Assembly (NCBI RefSeq): GCF_006494535.1
Contig: NZ_VHIQ01000001.1
Coordinates: 250,736 to 314,735 of the forward strand
Source: Paucihalobacter ruber
GTDB taxonomy: Bacteria > Bacteroidota > Bacteroidia > Flavobacteriales > Flavobacteriaceae
Length of the DNA: 64,000 nucleotides
Direction of reading: 5' to 3'
Shown: positions 17,107 through 26,281 of the stretch, piece by piece
Position numbering within the stretch: the stretch's first letter is position 1
Layout: the number at the start of each line of letters is the position of its first letter
Made by a program: the position numbers and the translations under genes
Notes under the pieces: model-generated
Told to the model about the DNA's origin: nothing
Seen by the model: only the letters and a program-made list of their open reading frames with translations
Database searches by the model: none

Positions 17107-20100
17107 CTATTCCTCGAGACCATTCTCATCAAAATCATTACTAGGTGTCATATTTATCTTAGTGTTCAGTTGGGTTCTTACTGATTTGACCGTACTGTCC
17201 TCTATATAGATGAGCATAAGCTCATAATAATTGTAATCTTCAGGAATTGTGATGGCTTTAGAAACACCTTTCCCTAACTCTTTTAATGCTAGTTTATTAC
17301 CATAAAGGTCTTTTTTTACTAAAACCCATTCAAATGCATCATTATATTTTATGGCATCCGGGTATACCCAATTATTATCTTGTTGCATTACTGCATGATA
17401 AATAACAGAATTGTTTGGAAAGAGTAAAATAGAAGGAACAAGAATTCTGATTACTTCTGAATCTTTAATTAAACTATTATCGGTATCTCTGGTTATTAAT
17501 TTACTGTAAATGGTTTTTTTTCTTCCTTTAAAATCAAGTAGGCCATCAAAACTAACCTTATTATTTTCCCATTGATCTTGCCAATTTCTTAATACAACCC
17601 CTGTGTTTTTTAGTTCAGATTTAAATTTGAAAAACGACTCATTATCAATATCACTAATTTGATATGAAATTTTATTACTTCTTGGATCACTTTTAAATTC
17701 GTTGAGCACATTAATATCATTTATCAGAAAGCCATAAATGTCGGTTGCAATTCCTATATCCTGCATATAATCAATTCTATCCAATGTTTTGTTATCGAGC
17801 TCAATATCCATTATAACAGGACGACTTGAGTCAATTTTCTTGATGTCTAGAATTAATTCTCTTAGCCATTCGAGATATGCCTTTGTCTGATAAGATAAAA
17901 TAGGTTCGTTATATGTTTTAATTAATTTTGACCTATTGTCATTTCCTAAATTCCATGATAGAATATGCTTTTCTCCTTTTAATTTTTTTACCTTATTGAG
18001 AATATTAATTCTTAGTTGCCGTTTTGCCTCGTGGTCTGCGGCAAAATCGAGATCACTTGGTAGCCAAAAGCTGAATATCAAAGACATGCCCATCTCTCGA
18101 GAGATATTTATTACATTGTGATCGTAGATAGTTAAACCTTCGTATCTAATAGTATGAAGTCCCACTTTTTTCATGAGTTCAAAATCTGTTACCAGAACAT
18201 CCCTACTTGGCACGTAGTTATTCGCCTTCCAATTTTGTCCTTTTTTATAGGCTACACCAGTAAATACCTTTTTTGGCAATTGCTGAACGGTCTCTTTTGT
18301 CTTTAATTTATTTATTCTAATGGAATCATTAAATAAATATGATGGCAAATCATGGGCATAATTAAATTGAAACGGCGCAAAAGAATTTAAGGTCCAATCT
18401 AATTTTTCTGTTTTGACATTTAAATTATTAGGTACATTATTATCCACATTACTATTGAATAATACAATGGCTTTAATTTCTGTGAATTTCTCATCGATGG
18501 ATTTTAATCCCTCTTCTAACCAAACCGCTTGATTACCGCCTTCTTTCAAGGATCCGAATTCAGCAATCATTACGGGTTTTTCGGTGAATTTTTTAATTTC
18601 GTTGTGGAATGGATGATATAATTCCTGAAATGAATACCAATGTTGATCCTCATTATATATTCCATAATTTAAGCCCGTAATTCCAATCCAATCAACATAA
18701 TCATCACCCGGAAAGTAGTTTTGCATACCCTCTGATTTCCATGGATTCCAGACCCAAACTGCATTATCCGAACCACAATCTTCAAATAGTTTGTAAATAT
18801 GTGTCCAAGCTTCTATAAAGTCTTCGGGTGAATTTCCACCTGTAGTGGACCAAGGGTAAAAAGGATTATCAAATTCATGACCAAATCGAAGAAAAACCGG
18901 TTTGTTAAATGATTTCAAATAGTTAGCAAATTTTAAGACGTAATCATCAAAATGACCATTTTTTATATATTTTAAAATATTCTTTTCATTTTTCAACTCA
19001 GGCAAACTATCGCTTCTCGCAAAATCTGAGGCCCAAGGTTCCCAACTTATCATAGGCAGGGCATTCATTTTGTAAATCTCAGAAATGATTTTCGTATTGG
19101 AGTTTATACTGTCCCTATCACCCCATGCAACATAAAATGATATGATATCGAATTTTACATTTTGCTTTTTCTCCAAATCTGAGATCTGTTTGTAATCGGA
19201 TAAGCCATTATCTTCTAACGGATTAAAAATACCTAAATAGCGCCTTGAAACTGTTAGATTTTCTGTGCCATCTACAGCTTCCCATTGACTTTTTCCATAT
19301 TGAATTTGAGCGAATACAGAAAAGCATAAAACACCAATTAATAAAGGCAAAGCAATTGGCCGTATGTTACGAAAAAGATAGTTTGAAAACTGGCGATAAT
19401 AGCCTTTAACATTTATAGAGAATTCAAGAGCTTTTTTATGAAAGCGTTTTCTTAAAATAGTATTTTTATTAGTTACTTGGTTAGTTAAGTATAAACTAAA
19501 TATCATAAAACCTGCATTGAGAAGTGCAAATCCAGCCATTATTATGGAAAAAGGCGTTAGGTCTTTATTAAGTCCATAAACAACTGCACTAATTGATAAA
19601 CCAGCAACAATTAAATTAGGTAATATTATTTTATAGTTTGAATTTTCTTCGCTTCCCTTTGGGGTTGGAATATATGGAACATTTTTTCTGAAAATTGTAT
19701 ATACAAAACCCAGAAAATAGTACCACCAGGAGGTTATTTGTAAAAGACCTCCTACAAAATGAAACCCTCTTTCTCTTTTCTCAATTAACCATTTCTGAAT
19801 ATAAATTCTTAAAAAAAAGATGCTCATCAGCAAAGGGAGAACGATGATACCAAAATATAGGACATTTCCACTCCAAGGCATTTTGAAAAAAACAAGTGAT
19901 AGTATAGGAATTAAAAAATTTATAAGATATAAAACACCGGCTAAGTAATGAAGCGGAAGCAACCCATAGTGCAACTTCTGACGCATTGTAAATTTTGTAA
20001 AAAGTTTAGGGTAAACAAAGAATAGCAAATCAAAAGACCCTCTAGCCCATTTCAGCTGTTGTTTAAAATAAGACGTGAGACTATTAGGCACAAGTCCTCT

Positions 20101-20946
20101 CGCTAAAACCTTTGGAACATATACCGAAGTCCATCCCTTTGAATGCAGAAGCATTGCCGTATGCATATCCTCTGTAAGTCCGGGAGCATGGCCGCCGATA
20201 CTATCTAGAGCAGCCCTTCTAAAAGTGCAATTGGCGCCTATTGCATTCACAGTTCCATATGAATTCATCGTCATCATCATAGGACCGTAAAATTGATAGG
20301 TCTGTTCAGCAGCACCTCTGGCTACCAAGGTATCATCGGTGTTATAATATGATTGGACAATTTGAACAAAACCAATTTTTGGATCATTAAAAAATGGTAT
20401 AATAGGGTCTAAAAAGTCGCTATTTGGAACATGATCCGGATCAAACACCACACAGATATCTCCGGTGGCAATTTTTAAAGCATTATTGATATTACCGGCT
20501 TTTGCATCAATCCGGTTATCTCTTGTAACATGAGTTACACCAAGGTCTTTACAAACTTGCTTTAAATAAGCATCGTTGGCCTCATCACACAAATAAGTTC
20601 TATGAGGATAACTAATATTTTGTATGGCTTTGAGCGTTTCAACAATCATTTCATAAGGTTCTCCCGGAAAAAAAGTGGTTAAAATATCGACTGTGAATGT
20701 CTCTTTTGAAGTGGGTGGTTTTGGTATAGAAATATTCCAATAGCAATACCAGATGTATAGAACTCTTAAAATTCCATAAAATATGGTGAAGCATAATAAC
20801 CCATATAGCAACGGATGCAATTGAAACTCCGGTAGTAAGAACCAATACAAGAAATTAATTATCGAAAAACAACCAATTAGAATCATAAAACGAATAATGA
20901 TTAATTCTATTTTGGTTGGCTTCACTATACCGGCTATATCATTCAT
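17107..20946 (-). CDS. Membrane GT2 glycosyltransferase fused to GH26-like and degenerate GH2-like domains
   Basis: A 1279-residue inner-membrane fusion. Two membrane helices (about 15-67) precede a processive GT2 domain (about 83-320) with D121 (CDE), the metal-binding DPD at 169-171, TED at 258-260 as likely base, and QQLKW at 296-300, matching the cellulose-synthase QxxRW motif with Lys for Arg. More membrane helices follow to about 545. Residues about 560-850 are GH26-like: acid/base E691 in LRFGHEFDNP and nucleophile E796 in MIAEFGS are both present. Residues about 890-1100 resemble the GH2 barrel of the neighbouring gene but have NLGND and SDID where that protein has NLGNE and SEWG, so this part is probably inactive. 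It likely makes a beta-glycan and trims or measures it outside the membrane. Start overlaps the upstream gene by 8 bases, implying translational coupling. Confidence 0.8.
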   Translation of the reverse strand: MNDIAGIVKPTKIELIIIRFMILIGCFSIINFLYWFLLPEFQLHPLLYGLLCFTIFYGILRVLYIWYCYWNISIPKPPTSKETFTVDILTTFFPGEPYEMIVETLKAIQNISYPHRTYLCDEANDAYLKQVCKDLGVTHVTRDNRIDAKAGNINNALKIATGDICVVFDPDHVPNSDFLDPIIPFFNDPKIGFVQIVQSYYNTDDTLVARGAAEQTYQFYGPMMMTMNSYGTVNAIGANCTFRRAALDSIGGHAPGLTEDMHTAMLLHSKGWTSVYVPKVLARGLVPNSLTSYFKQQLKWARGSFDLLFFVYPKLFTKFTMRQKLHYGLLPLHYLAGVLYLINFLIPILSLVFFKMPWSGNVLYFGIIVLPLLMSIFFLRIYIQKWLIEKRERGFHFVGGLLQITSWWYYFLGFVYTIFRKNVPYIPTPKGSEENSNYKIILPNLIVAGLSISAVVYGLNKDLTPFSIIMAGFALLNAGFMIFSLYLTNQVTNKNTILRKRFHKKALEFSINVKGYYRQFSNYLFRNIRPIALPLLIGVLCFSVFAQIQYGKSQWEAVDGTENLTVSRRYLGIFNPLEDNGLSDYKQISDLEKKQNVKFDIISFYVAWGDRDSINSNTKIISEIYKMNALPMISWEPWASDFARSDSLPELKNEKNILKYIKNGHFDDYVLKFANYLKSFNKPVFLRFGHEFDNPFYPWSTTGGNSPEDFIEAWTHIYKLFEDCGSDNAVWVWNPWKSEGMQNYFPGDDYVDWIGITGLNYGIYNEDQHWYSFQELYHPFHNEIKKFTEKPVMIAEFGSLKEGGNQAVWLEEGLKSIDEKFTEIKAIVLFNSNVDNNVPNNLNVKTEKLDWTLNSFAPFQFNYAHDLPSYLFNDSIRINKLKTKETVQQLPKKVFTGVAYKKGQNWKANNYVPSRDVLVTDFELMKKVGLHTIRYEGLTIYDHNVINISREMGMSLIFSFWLPSDLDFAADHEAKRQLRINILNKVKKLKGEKHILSWNLGNDNRSKLIKTYNEPILSYQTKAYLEWLRELILDIKKIDSSRPVIMDIELDNKTLDRIDYMQDIGIATDIYGFLINDINVLNEFKSDPRSNKISYQISDIDNESFFKFKSELKNTGVVLRNWQDQWENNKVSFDGLLDFKGRKKTIYSKLITRDTDNSLIKDSEVIRILVPSILLFPNNSVIYHAVMQQDNNWVYPDAIKYNDAFEWVLVKKDLYGNKLALKELGKGVSKAITIPEDYNYYELMLIYIEDSTVKSVRTQLNTKINMTPSNDFDENGLEE

Positions 20947-22282
20947 TTGTTTTACCTATCACATAAAATGGCGTATTGCAGGATGCCACAAAACCATCTT
21001 GATTTTCTAAATATGCGTATAATCTGTACGGACCTTCTTCCATTGGTGTTTCAAATGTTACTGTTAAGCCACTTTCAGAAGCTATGGCATCGGTTATTTT
21101 TTTTGGTTGTTTTATTTCCTCACTGATACCCTCCAAACGGCAATAGTCAGGATACAGCTCCCAGCTAATTTTAAGACTGTCATTAATCAATTTTTTTAAT
21201 TTCAGTTCGGCTTTTGTAAAAGTATCAGAAGGTAATACAATGCTACTTGGAGCACCTCGACCATCTAACAGCATATAGTCCAAACCAATGTCCTGATTTT
21301 TTTTATTTTGTCCGGTCCAAACATTATTTAACGTATATACCATTTCCGATTTTTCGCCATTTTCTCCAAATAAGCTAAACCATGTTTTAGAACATTCGTG
21401 TTTTTGTCCCCAATGAAAAACTAAAGATCCTTGACAATTATCACCTGCATTCTGAATGTCATAATATCTAGTCCTAAGTTGTTCGTTTTTTTTTGTACTT
21501 GTCGGCTCAATACTTGCTCCCCATTTTGTGTAAGCCGTCTCCCAATAGCCATCTATACCCCATTCACTGATGTAATAAGGAAATGATCCGGACAAAATAA
21601 AATTCATTGATTCTATGTGAGATGGAACTTTGTTTATTGTTCCAAAAATATTATACCCAAGTAAATCTAATTTAGGAGAATGCCTCGCTATTGCAAGGAT
21701 GTCTGTTCTTCTCTGAACTGTTGTACTTACCAAGTGATTAGGGTCTTCTAAATGAATAATTTCAATTAAGTCATTATAAGTTTTAATAAATTTATTCGGA
21801 AACAACTTTACAGGATATCGCACTTCATTTCCCAAATTCCAAAAAAGTAAGGCCGGATGATCCCGAAATTTTTGAACTAAATATTTAACCTGAAGCTTAA
21901 GTTCTTCATTCTTTGCATCATCGTTGTATTCTGGAAATTGTTCATCATATTTTGGTAATGGGATATCCACAATAACAGCTAAACCATGCCTATCAGCTTC
22001 ATCCAATACCGATTGTAGATTTAGGGTATCGTAGACGCGAATTGTATTTGCACCATTGTTAGCTAATTCTTCAAAATGAGAATTGCCTGAAGCTCCCTTA
22101 ATATAGAAGGGTGCTCCGTTTCTATATAATTGAAAAGAGCCTTCAACTTTTTTTATGTGAACGCTTCCGGCTTGGCGGTTACTAGGATAAAAACCACCCC
22201 ATGAATATAAGGCTAATATTAGGGCGAAAAACGTTAAAAATATAAAGTCGAAAATAAAGTTTAAAATGTATGAATATTTCAT
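20939..22282 (-). CDS. Membrane-anchored GH2-type TIM-barrel protein, partner of the GT2 fusion
   Basis: A 447-residue protein with one N-terminal membrane helix (about 8-28, FIFDFIFLTFFALILALYSW) and the rest presumably periplasmic. The barrel is that of GH2/clan A enzymes: YIKGASGNSHFEELANNGANTIRVYD, DHPALLFWNLGNE with likely acid/base E153, and YYISEWG with likely nucleophile E240. It lacks the jelly-roll and Ig domains of ordinary GH2 enzymes; the last ~120 residues form a small beta domain. Its barrel resembles the C-terminal domain of the fused glycosyltransferase, whose gene begins within its last 8 bases. The two are probably one unit for making or editing a surface glycan. Substrate unknown. 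Confidence 0.75.
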   Translation of the reverse strand: MKYSYILNFIFDFIFLTFFALILALYSWGGFYPSNRQAGSVHIKKVEGSFQLYRNGAPFYIKGASGNSHFEELANNGANTIRVYDTLNLQSVLDEADRHGLAVIVDIPLPKYDEQFPEYNDDAKNEELKLQVKYLVQKFRDHPALLFWNLGNEVRYPVKLFPNKFIKTYNDLIEIIHLEDPNHLVSTTVQRRTDILAIARHSPKLDLLGYNIFGTINKVPSHIESMNFILSGSFPYYISEWGIDGYWETAYTKWGASIEPTSTKKNEQLRTRYYDIQNAGDNCQGSLVFHWGQKHECSKTWFSLFGENGEKSEMVYTLNNVWTGQNKKNQDIGLDYMLLDGRGAPSSIVLPSDTFTKAELKLKKLINDSLKISWELYPDYCRLEGISEEIKQPKKITDAIASESGLTVTFETPMEEGPYRLYAYLENQDGFVASCNTPFYVIGKTNE

Positions 22283-22794
22283 TTAATGTTGTTACATAAA
22301 TTTTAAACAACTGTCTAAATTTTTTAAAATAGCTGTTATTCTCATAAAAAACAAAAGTGAGCAAAGTTAATGACATTCCGCACTTTACGGTGAAAATATA
22401 GAATAATACTTTCAAATTAAACAGGTTTATTTCAGAATATAGACAAAAAGCAAATTGCCTCGTTGATTTGAGTAATTAGAAAGGAATTATTTAACATGAG
22501 TTATATTTAAGCCGAAAGTTTATTATTAATGATTTCTAAATTTAATGATATTATGGTTTGTGTTTAAACAAAACTAAAGTTTTAAAAAGTATCATTTTTA
22601 CGGAATTCCTCATTTTACCAAATTAAACTCCTTTTGCTCGTTCGTTTAAAATTACAGCATTCGTAAAAAAGTTAAGTACCGTTAGATCATTCCATTTGAT
22701 AACCCATCAAGTTTACTTGAATGGTTTTTATTTAAAGTACCTGACTTGTAAAGACAACCAGTTTTATTTGCAACTATGGAATCAAAGGAACTAA

Positions 22795-22844
22795 AATCCC
22801 TCCGACTCTACATGAAGCGCAGACAGACTGCGAATTATAATAAG
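22795..22844 (+). repeat. Direct repeat copy 2 of the ssrA 3' end (candidate att site)
   Basis: Matches 2737-2786 at 46 of 50 positions without gaps, at a distance of 20,058 bases. It includes the last 16 bases of tmRNA and the downstream motif CATGAAGCGCAGACAGA. It lacks the rest of the tmRNA, so it is a fragment, as expected at the far end of an element integrated into ssrA. Confidence 0.85.
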
Positions 22845-23014
22845 GATAAAGAATGTTAAATATACTATGTCAAATTTAAATCATAATGGCTTTTTTACCC
22901 AAAGGCAATTGACCCATGAACCTTGTTAAACTGGTGCTTAAGGTCTTAAAGCAATTGCCAAAAAGAGTCTTAATTTAGTTAGATATATAAAAAGTGTTTT
23001 TCCATGGTAACTTC

Positions 23015-23058
23015 AAAAAAAAACCGTCCCAAATTAATTTTTGAGACGGATTTTTTTT
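23015..23058 (-). terminator. Intrinsic terminator downstream of the IPT/Ig protein gene
   Basis: CCGTCCCAAA at 23024-23033 pairs with TTTGAGACGG at 23040-23049 (one mismatch). A-runs and T-runs flank both sides, so on the leftward strand the hairpin is followed by a run of T. It lies just after the stop codon at 23081. Confidence 0.8.
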
Positions 23059-23080
23059 ATTTAAATAAATTTCAAGAATC

Positions 23081-26000
23081 CTACTTCACAATTTTTCTAT
23101 TAATAGTGTTGCCGCTATTAAAGTCTATTTGAACAATATAAACCCCATTAGAAAATGAGAAAGGTGTTGCTAAATCTTGCATTCCCAAACCTGACGAGGT
23201 ATAACTTAAAATTTGCTTTCCTGTTATATCAAATGCTCTAATTGCATCAAAATCTGTGCTGGTCTTAATATGTAATTGACCATCGTTAACATAAACAATA
23301 GTAGAATTATCAAGCATTGTATTGTCATCAATACTTAAAGTATTATTAGTATATCTCAAGTTAAATCGATTATTATAAGTCCCTTTATCTGACGAAAAAT
23401 TATAGGGAGCGACTTTTAAATCATGGGTAATATTTAAGAATTTATCTTCTAAATATATATCCTTATCCGCTACAAATTCTCCGCTTATTTGGTCAATTAC
23501 AATACTGTACTGGTCGCTTGAAGGTGCCGTAAAGCCCAAAGGAACCAAATCAGAAATGTCTACCGGTGCAGGACGGCCTTGTATTACTAATTCTTCGTTA
23601 GTGTCTAAAAGCGAATAAAACAGTAAACCATTCTCATCTCCCAAAGTGGTGTCATACATACGATCTTTGTTATAAGTAGCGCCAGCAACGTATCCCACGG
23701 CTATGTTATAGTGCGAATCATTTGATTCATTAATTATACTTAACCACATCACAGATTTTTGGGCTTCAAGTGATGTTGATAATTCGTTATCTTGTGCAGA
23801 ATTACGATAAAACTGGCTGTTGTCATAGGCTGGAAGACCATTTTTATAACGTTGCAGATTATTGAAAGTCACACTTCCAACACCTGAAATCCCTTGAACA
23901 AAGAAACCTTGACCTGAGGCAATTTTACCATTAAATCCTGGTGGGATTGCAGCTGTTCCATTATAAATAATGTAGTCATTGGGATTGTAATTTTGTGAGA
24001 AATTTTGATAAAACGGACTGGAATATGAACCAATTGAAGAACCATGAGTCCAAATTCTAACAGTACCTTCTATGGCAGTATTTGCCAGAAGAAAGTCTTC
24101 AGCATTAATTGAAGAAGGATATGGATTCCCTAATAAGTTCCAATAATTTGTGGATGGTGTAGGATTTGCGGTTCCAGAAAGGGATTTTGTATAAACACCA
24201 TTATGTGGTGCTCCCTCAAATGTAACCGTAAAATCATTAGCGTTATTAACTCTTGAGATATAACCCTCTCCAACATTCATAGTTCCAGATGCTGCCGTCC
24301 AATTCCCGAAAGTACCATTGGGATTAGCCACGTTAGGGTTCCATTGAAATTGAGGGGTTGAGTAACTAGATAAACCTGAAACATCAAAATCTTCCACTGG
24401 TGAAGACCAATACACATAATCAAACGGTTTTAAATTGGTTGCAGTTCGTTTATAAATTATTTTACCTGAGTTATTAGCTGTTTCATTAATTTGAACCAAA
24501 CTACCGTTATTTTCAATGATTAATTTTCCAGCTTGTTGTGCAGGAATATCCATTACACCGGTTTGGTTACCATCTTCATCAAAAATTGGAACGTTGAATT
24601 CTGCTGGTTTAAAAGGTTCCAAACTTAAAGCGTTTTGCAAAACCATGACATCATTAGAGGCTATAGTAATGGTTACATCATTATTAATCTTACAATCGCA
24701 GCCCTGAAGTTTATCACCCAATAGATTGGTTGAACTATCGTAATCTGCAGCAAAAACTAGACTGCTAGTATTATTAGGAGGATTATTCCATGAGTTTCCA
24801 TTCCATACCGATGTTTGACCACCTAATTTCAAAACAGCCGATGCGGCTACAATAGCGCCAAAGTCGTTAAAAACTTCCACTTTATAAGTTGCGAAATCTG
24901 AGTTTTCTACAGGCCCTGGTATGGTGTACGAACTAGAATTGGCTCCTGGGATAACAATATTATTTTTTTTCCATTGATAAAAAATTGGTGTTGCACCACC
25001 TCCATCAACACCTGCGATAACAGAAAAGGTAACATCATCGTTATAGGGTAATTTACAAATGTTAACCGGGTTTGGCGCTGAAATAATAACTGGTGCTTTA
25101 ATTTTGAATGATTCTGTATTGTAAGCAATAAAAGCCAAGTCAGCACCGCCACCGGCAGACATAGTTAAAGAATGCACATTCGAGTAGTTGTTGATATTGA
25201 TACCAAAATCTGAAAAACGGAGACCTAACATACGTATATCTCGTGTTCTTTGATCAACCCTTCTATTTCCATTTGGTGTTGCAATGTCAATATCTGTATT
25301 GTTAGGAAAAGTGAATAAATCTAATCGATACGTTCCAATAGGAGAGAAGCTTGCCAAAGTAAGTCTAATGGGCGTGCCTACAACATTACCATCAATATCT
25401 GAGAAATAGTAAATATCTGATCCGTTGGGTTGAGCAATTTGGGTAAAAACAACATCTGGAATGTTATCTGTAAAAAATGTTTCACTTGGACCAGGCTGAA
25501 TGTTATCGCTAGTAAACTTAATAGATGCTTGTGTATTAAAATTGGTAATACCGGTTCCTAGGTCTAATCCATTAAGTCCGTCAATCAATACGTCATAGCT
25601 TGTTAATCCATCAATATTTGGTGAATTAGGATTACCTAATGCATTGTGAGCAGTACCATCAATGAGATCTGCCATAGCAAGGAACAAATTATTGTGAGTT
25701 CTCCCAATAACGCCTCTGGTGGAAAAAGCTCTGTAATATTGTGCGTTAAATGAAACATTGTTGGCGCTTAATGAAGCATCATTGACACCAGTAGAATAGG
25801 TAACGCCATTAAATTCAAATCCTAACAAATTGTGACTAGTATTTGGTTGATTAGCACTATTGTTGCTAGTGCTAGAAGACTCCCAGAATCCGTCGAAATC
25901 TGTATAAATTTTATTGATTCTTATACTATCGTCGTTGTTTCTAATTATTGGCGCTACATATATTAATGATAGGGCACTAGGTGCTGATGCATTACCATTT

Positions 26001-26281
26001 ACCACGACAGTTGGTGCTCCGGAACGGTTGCCAGTAATGTTTAAAACAATTTCGGTAGTTGATCTAGAAGTAATTGTAAATCCTGCTGTACTACCTCCAA
26101 AATTTACGGTGGTATTTGCATTGTTTGTGAATCCTGTTCCTGTTATAGTAACAGTAGAACCATTGGTAACTCGTAAGGGAACAACATTCGTAATTGTAGG
26201 TTGAGCTTGAATAAAAATGGTTGATATTACTGTTAAAAGAAAAAGAACAAATCGAGTTTGGGACATTTGATTTTTTTTCAT
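23081..26281 (-). CDS. Large T9SS-exported surface protein with IPT/TIG and Ig-like domains
   Basis: A 1066-residue protein with an N-terminal signal peptide (FVLFLLTVISTIFIQAQ). The first domain is IPT/TIG-like (PTITNVVPLRVTNGSTVTITGTGF..TTVNFGG). An Ig-like domain follows around 395-485 (VTFSVIAG..FYQWKKNNIVIPGA..Y.VEVFNDFG), then a long region typical of flavobacterial surface proteins (LLGNPYPSSINAEDFL, PPGFNGKIASGQGFFVQ). The last ~75 residues (TIVYVNDGQLHIKT..VFDITGKQ-type..NGVYIVQI..RKIVK) form a type A T9SS sorting domain. It is likely an adhesin or cell-surface matrix protein. It stands alone, between the distal ssrA repeat and a gene remnant, and nothing ties it to either PUL. Confidence 0.7.
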   Translation of the reverse strand: MKKNQMSQTRFVLFLLTVISTIFIQAQPTITNVVPLRVTNGSTVTITGTGFTNNANTTVNFGGSTAGFTITSRSTTEIVLNITGNRSGAPTVVVNGNASAPSALSLIYVAPIIRNNDDSIRINKIYTDFDGFWESSSTSNNSANQPNTSHNLLGFEFNGVTYSTGVNDASLSANNVSFNAQYYRAFSTRGVIGRTHNNLFLAMADLIDGTAHNALGNPNSPNIDGLTSYDVLIDGLNGLDLGTGITNFNTQASIKFTSDNIQPGPSETFFTDNIPDVVFTQIAQPNGSDIYYFSDIDGNVVGTPIRLTLASFSPIGTYRLDLFTFPNNTDIDIATPNGNRRVDQRTRDIRMLGLRFSDFGININNYSNVHSLTMSAGGGADLAFIAYNTESFKIKAPVIISAPNPVNICKLPYNDDVTFSVIAGVDGGGATPIFYQWKKNNIVIPGANSSSYTIPGPVENSDFATYKVEVFNDFGAIVAASAVLKLGGQTSVWNGNSWNNPPNNTSSLVFAADYDSSTNLLGDKLQGCDCKINNDVTITIASNDVMVLQNALSLEPFKPAEFNVPIFDEDGNQTGVMDIPAQQAGKLIIENNGSLVQINETANNSGKIIYKRTATNLKPFDYVYWSSPVEDFDVSGLSSYSTPQFQWNPNVANPNGTFGNWTAASGTMNVGEGYISRVNNANDFTVTFEGAPHNGVYTKSLSGTANPTPSTNYWNLLGNPYPSSINAEDFLLANTAIEGTVRIWTHGSSIGSYSSPFYQNFSQNYNPNDYIIYNGTAAIPPGFNGKIASGQGFFVQGISGVGSVTFNNLQRYKNGLPAYDNSQFYRNSAQDNELSTSLEAQKSVMWLSIINESNDSHYNIAVGYVAGATYNKDRMYDTTLGDENGLLFYSLLDTNEELVIQGRPAPVDISDLVPLGFTAPSSDQYSIVIDQISGEFVADKDIYLEDKFLNITHDLKVAPYNFSSDKGTYNNRFNLRYTNNTLSIDDNTMLDNSTIVYVNDGQLHIKTSTDFDAIRAFDITGKQILSYTSSGLGMQDLATPFSFSNGVYIVQIDFNSGNTINRKIVK

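Larger units (their letters stand above)
22283..23080. other. Gene-free stretch carrying the distal ssrA repeat
   Basis: About 800 AT-rich bases without a supportable gene. It holds the second 50-bp ssrA-type repeat (22795-22844) and a terminator for the gene to its right. The left half should contain the promoter of the leftward GH2/GT2 operon, but I see no clear motif. No integrase or transposase remnant is recognisable. Confidence 0.7.

Noticed and set aside
22182-22415. A 77-codon leftward open frame upstream of the GH2-type membrane protein.
   Set aside because: It overlaps the real gene start in another frame and its composition is that of AT-rich intergenic DNA.
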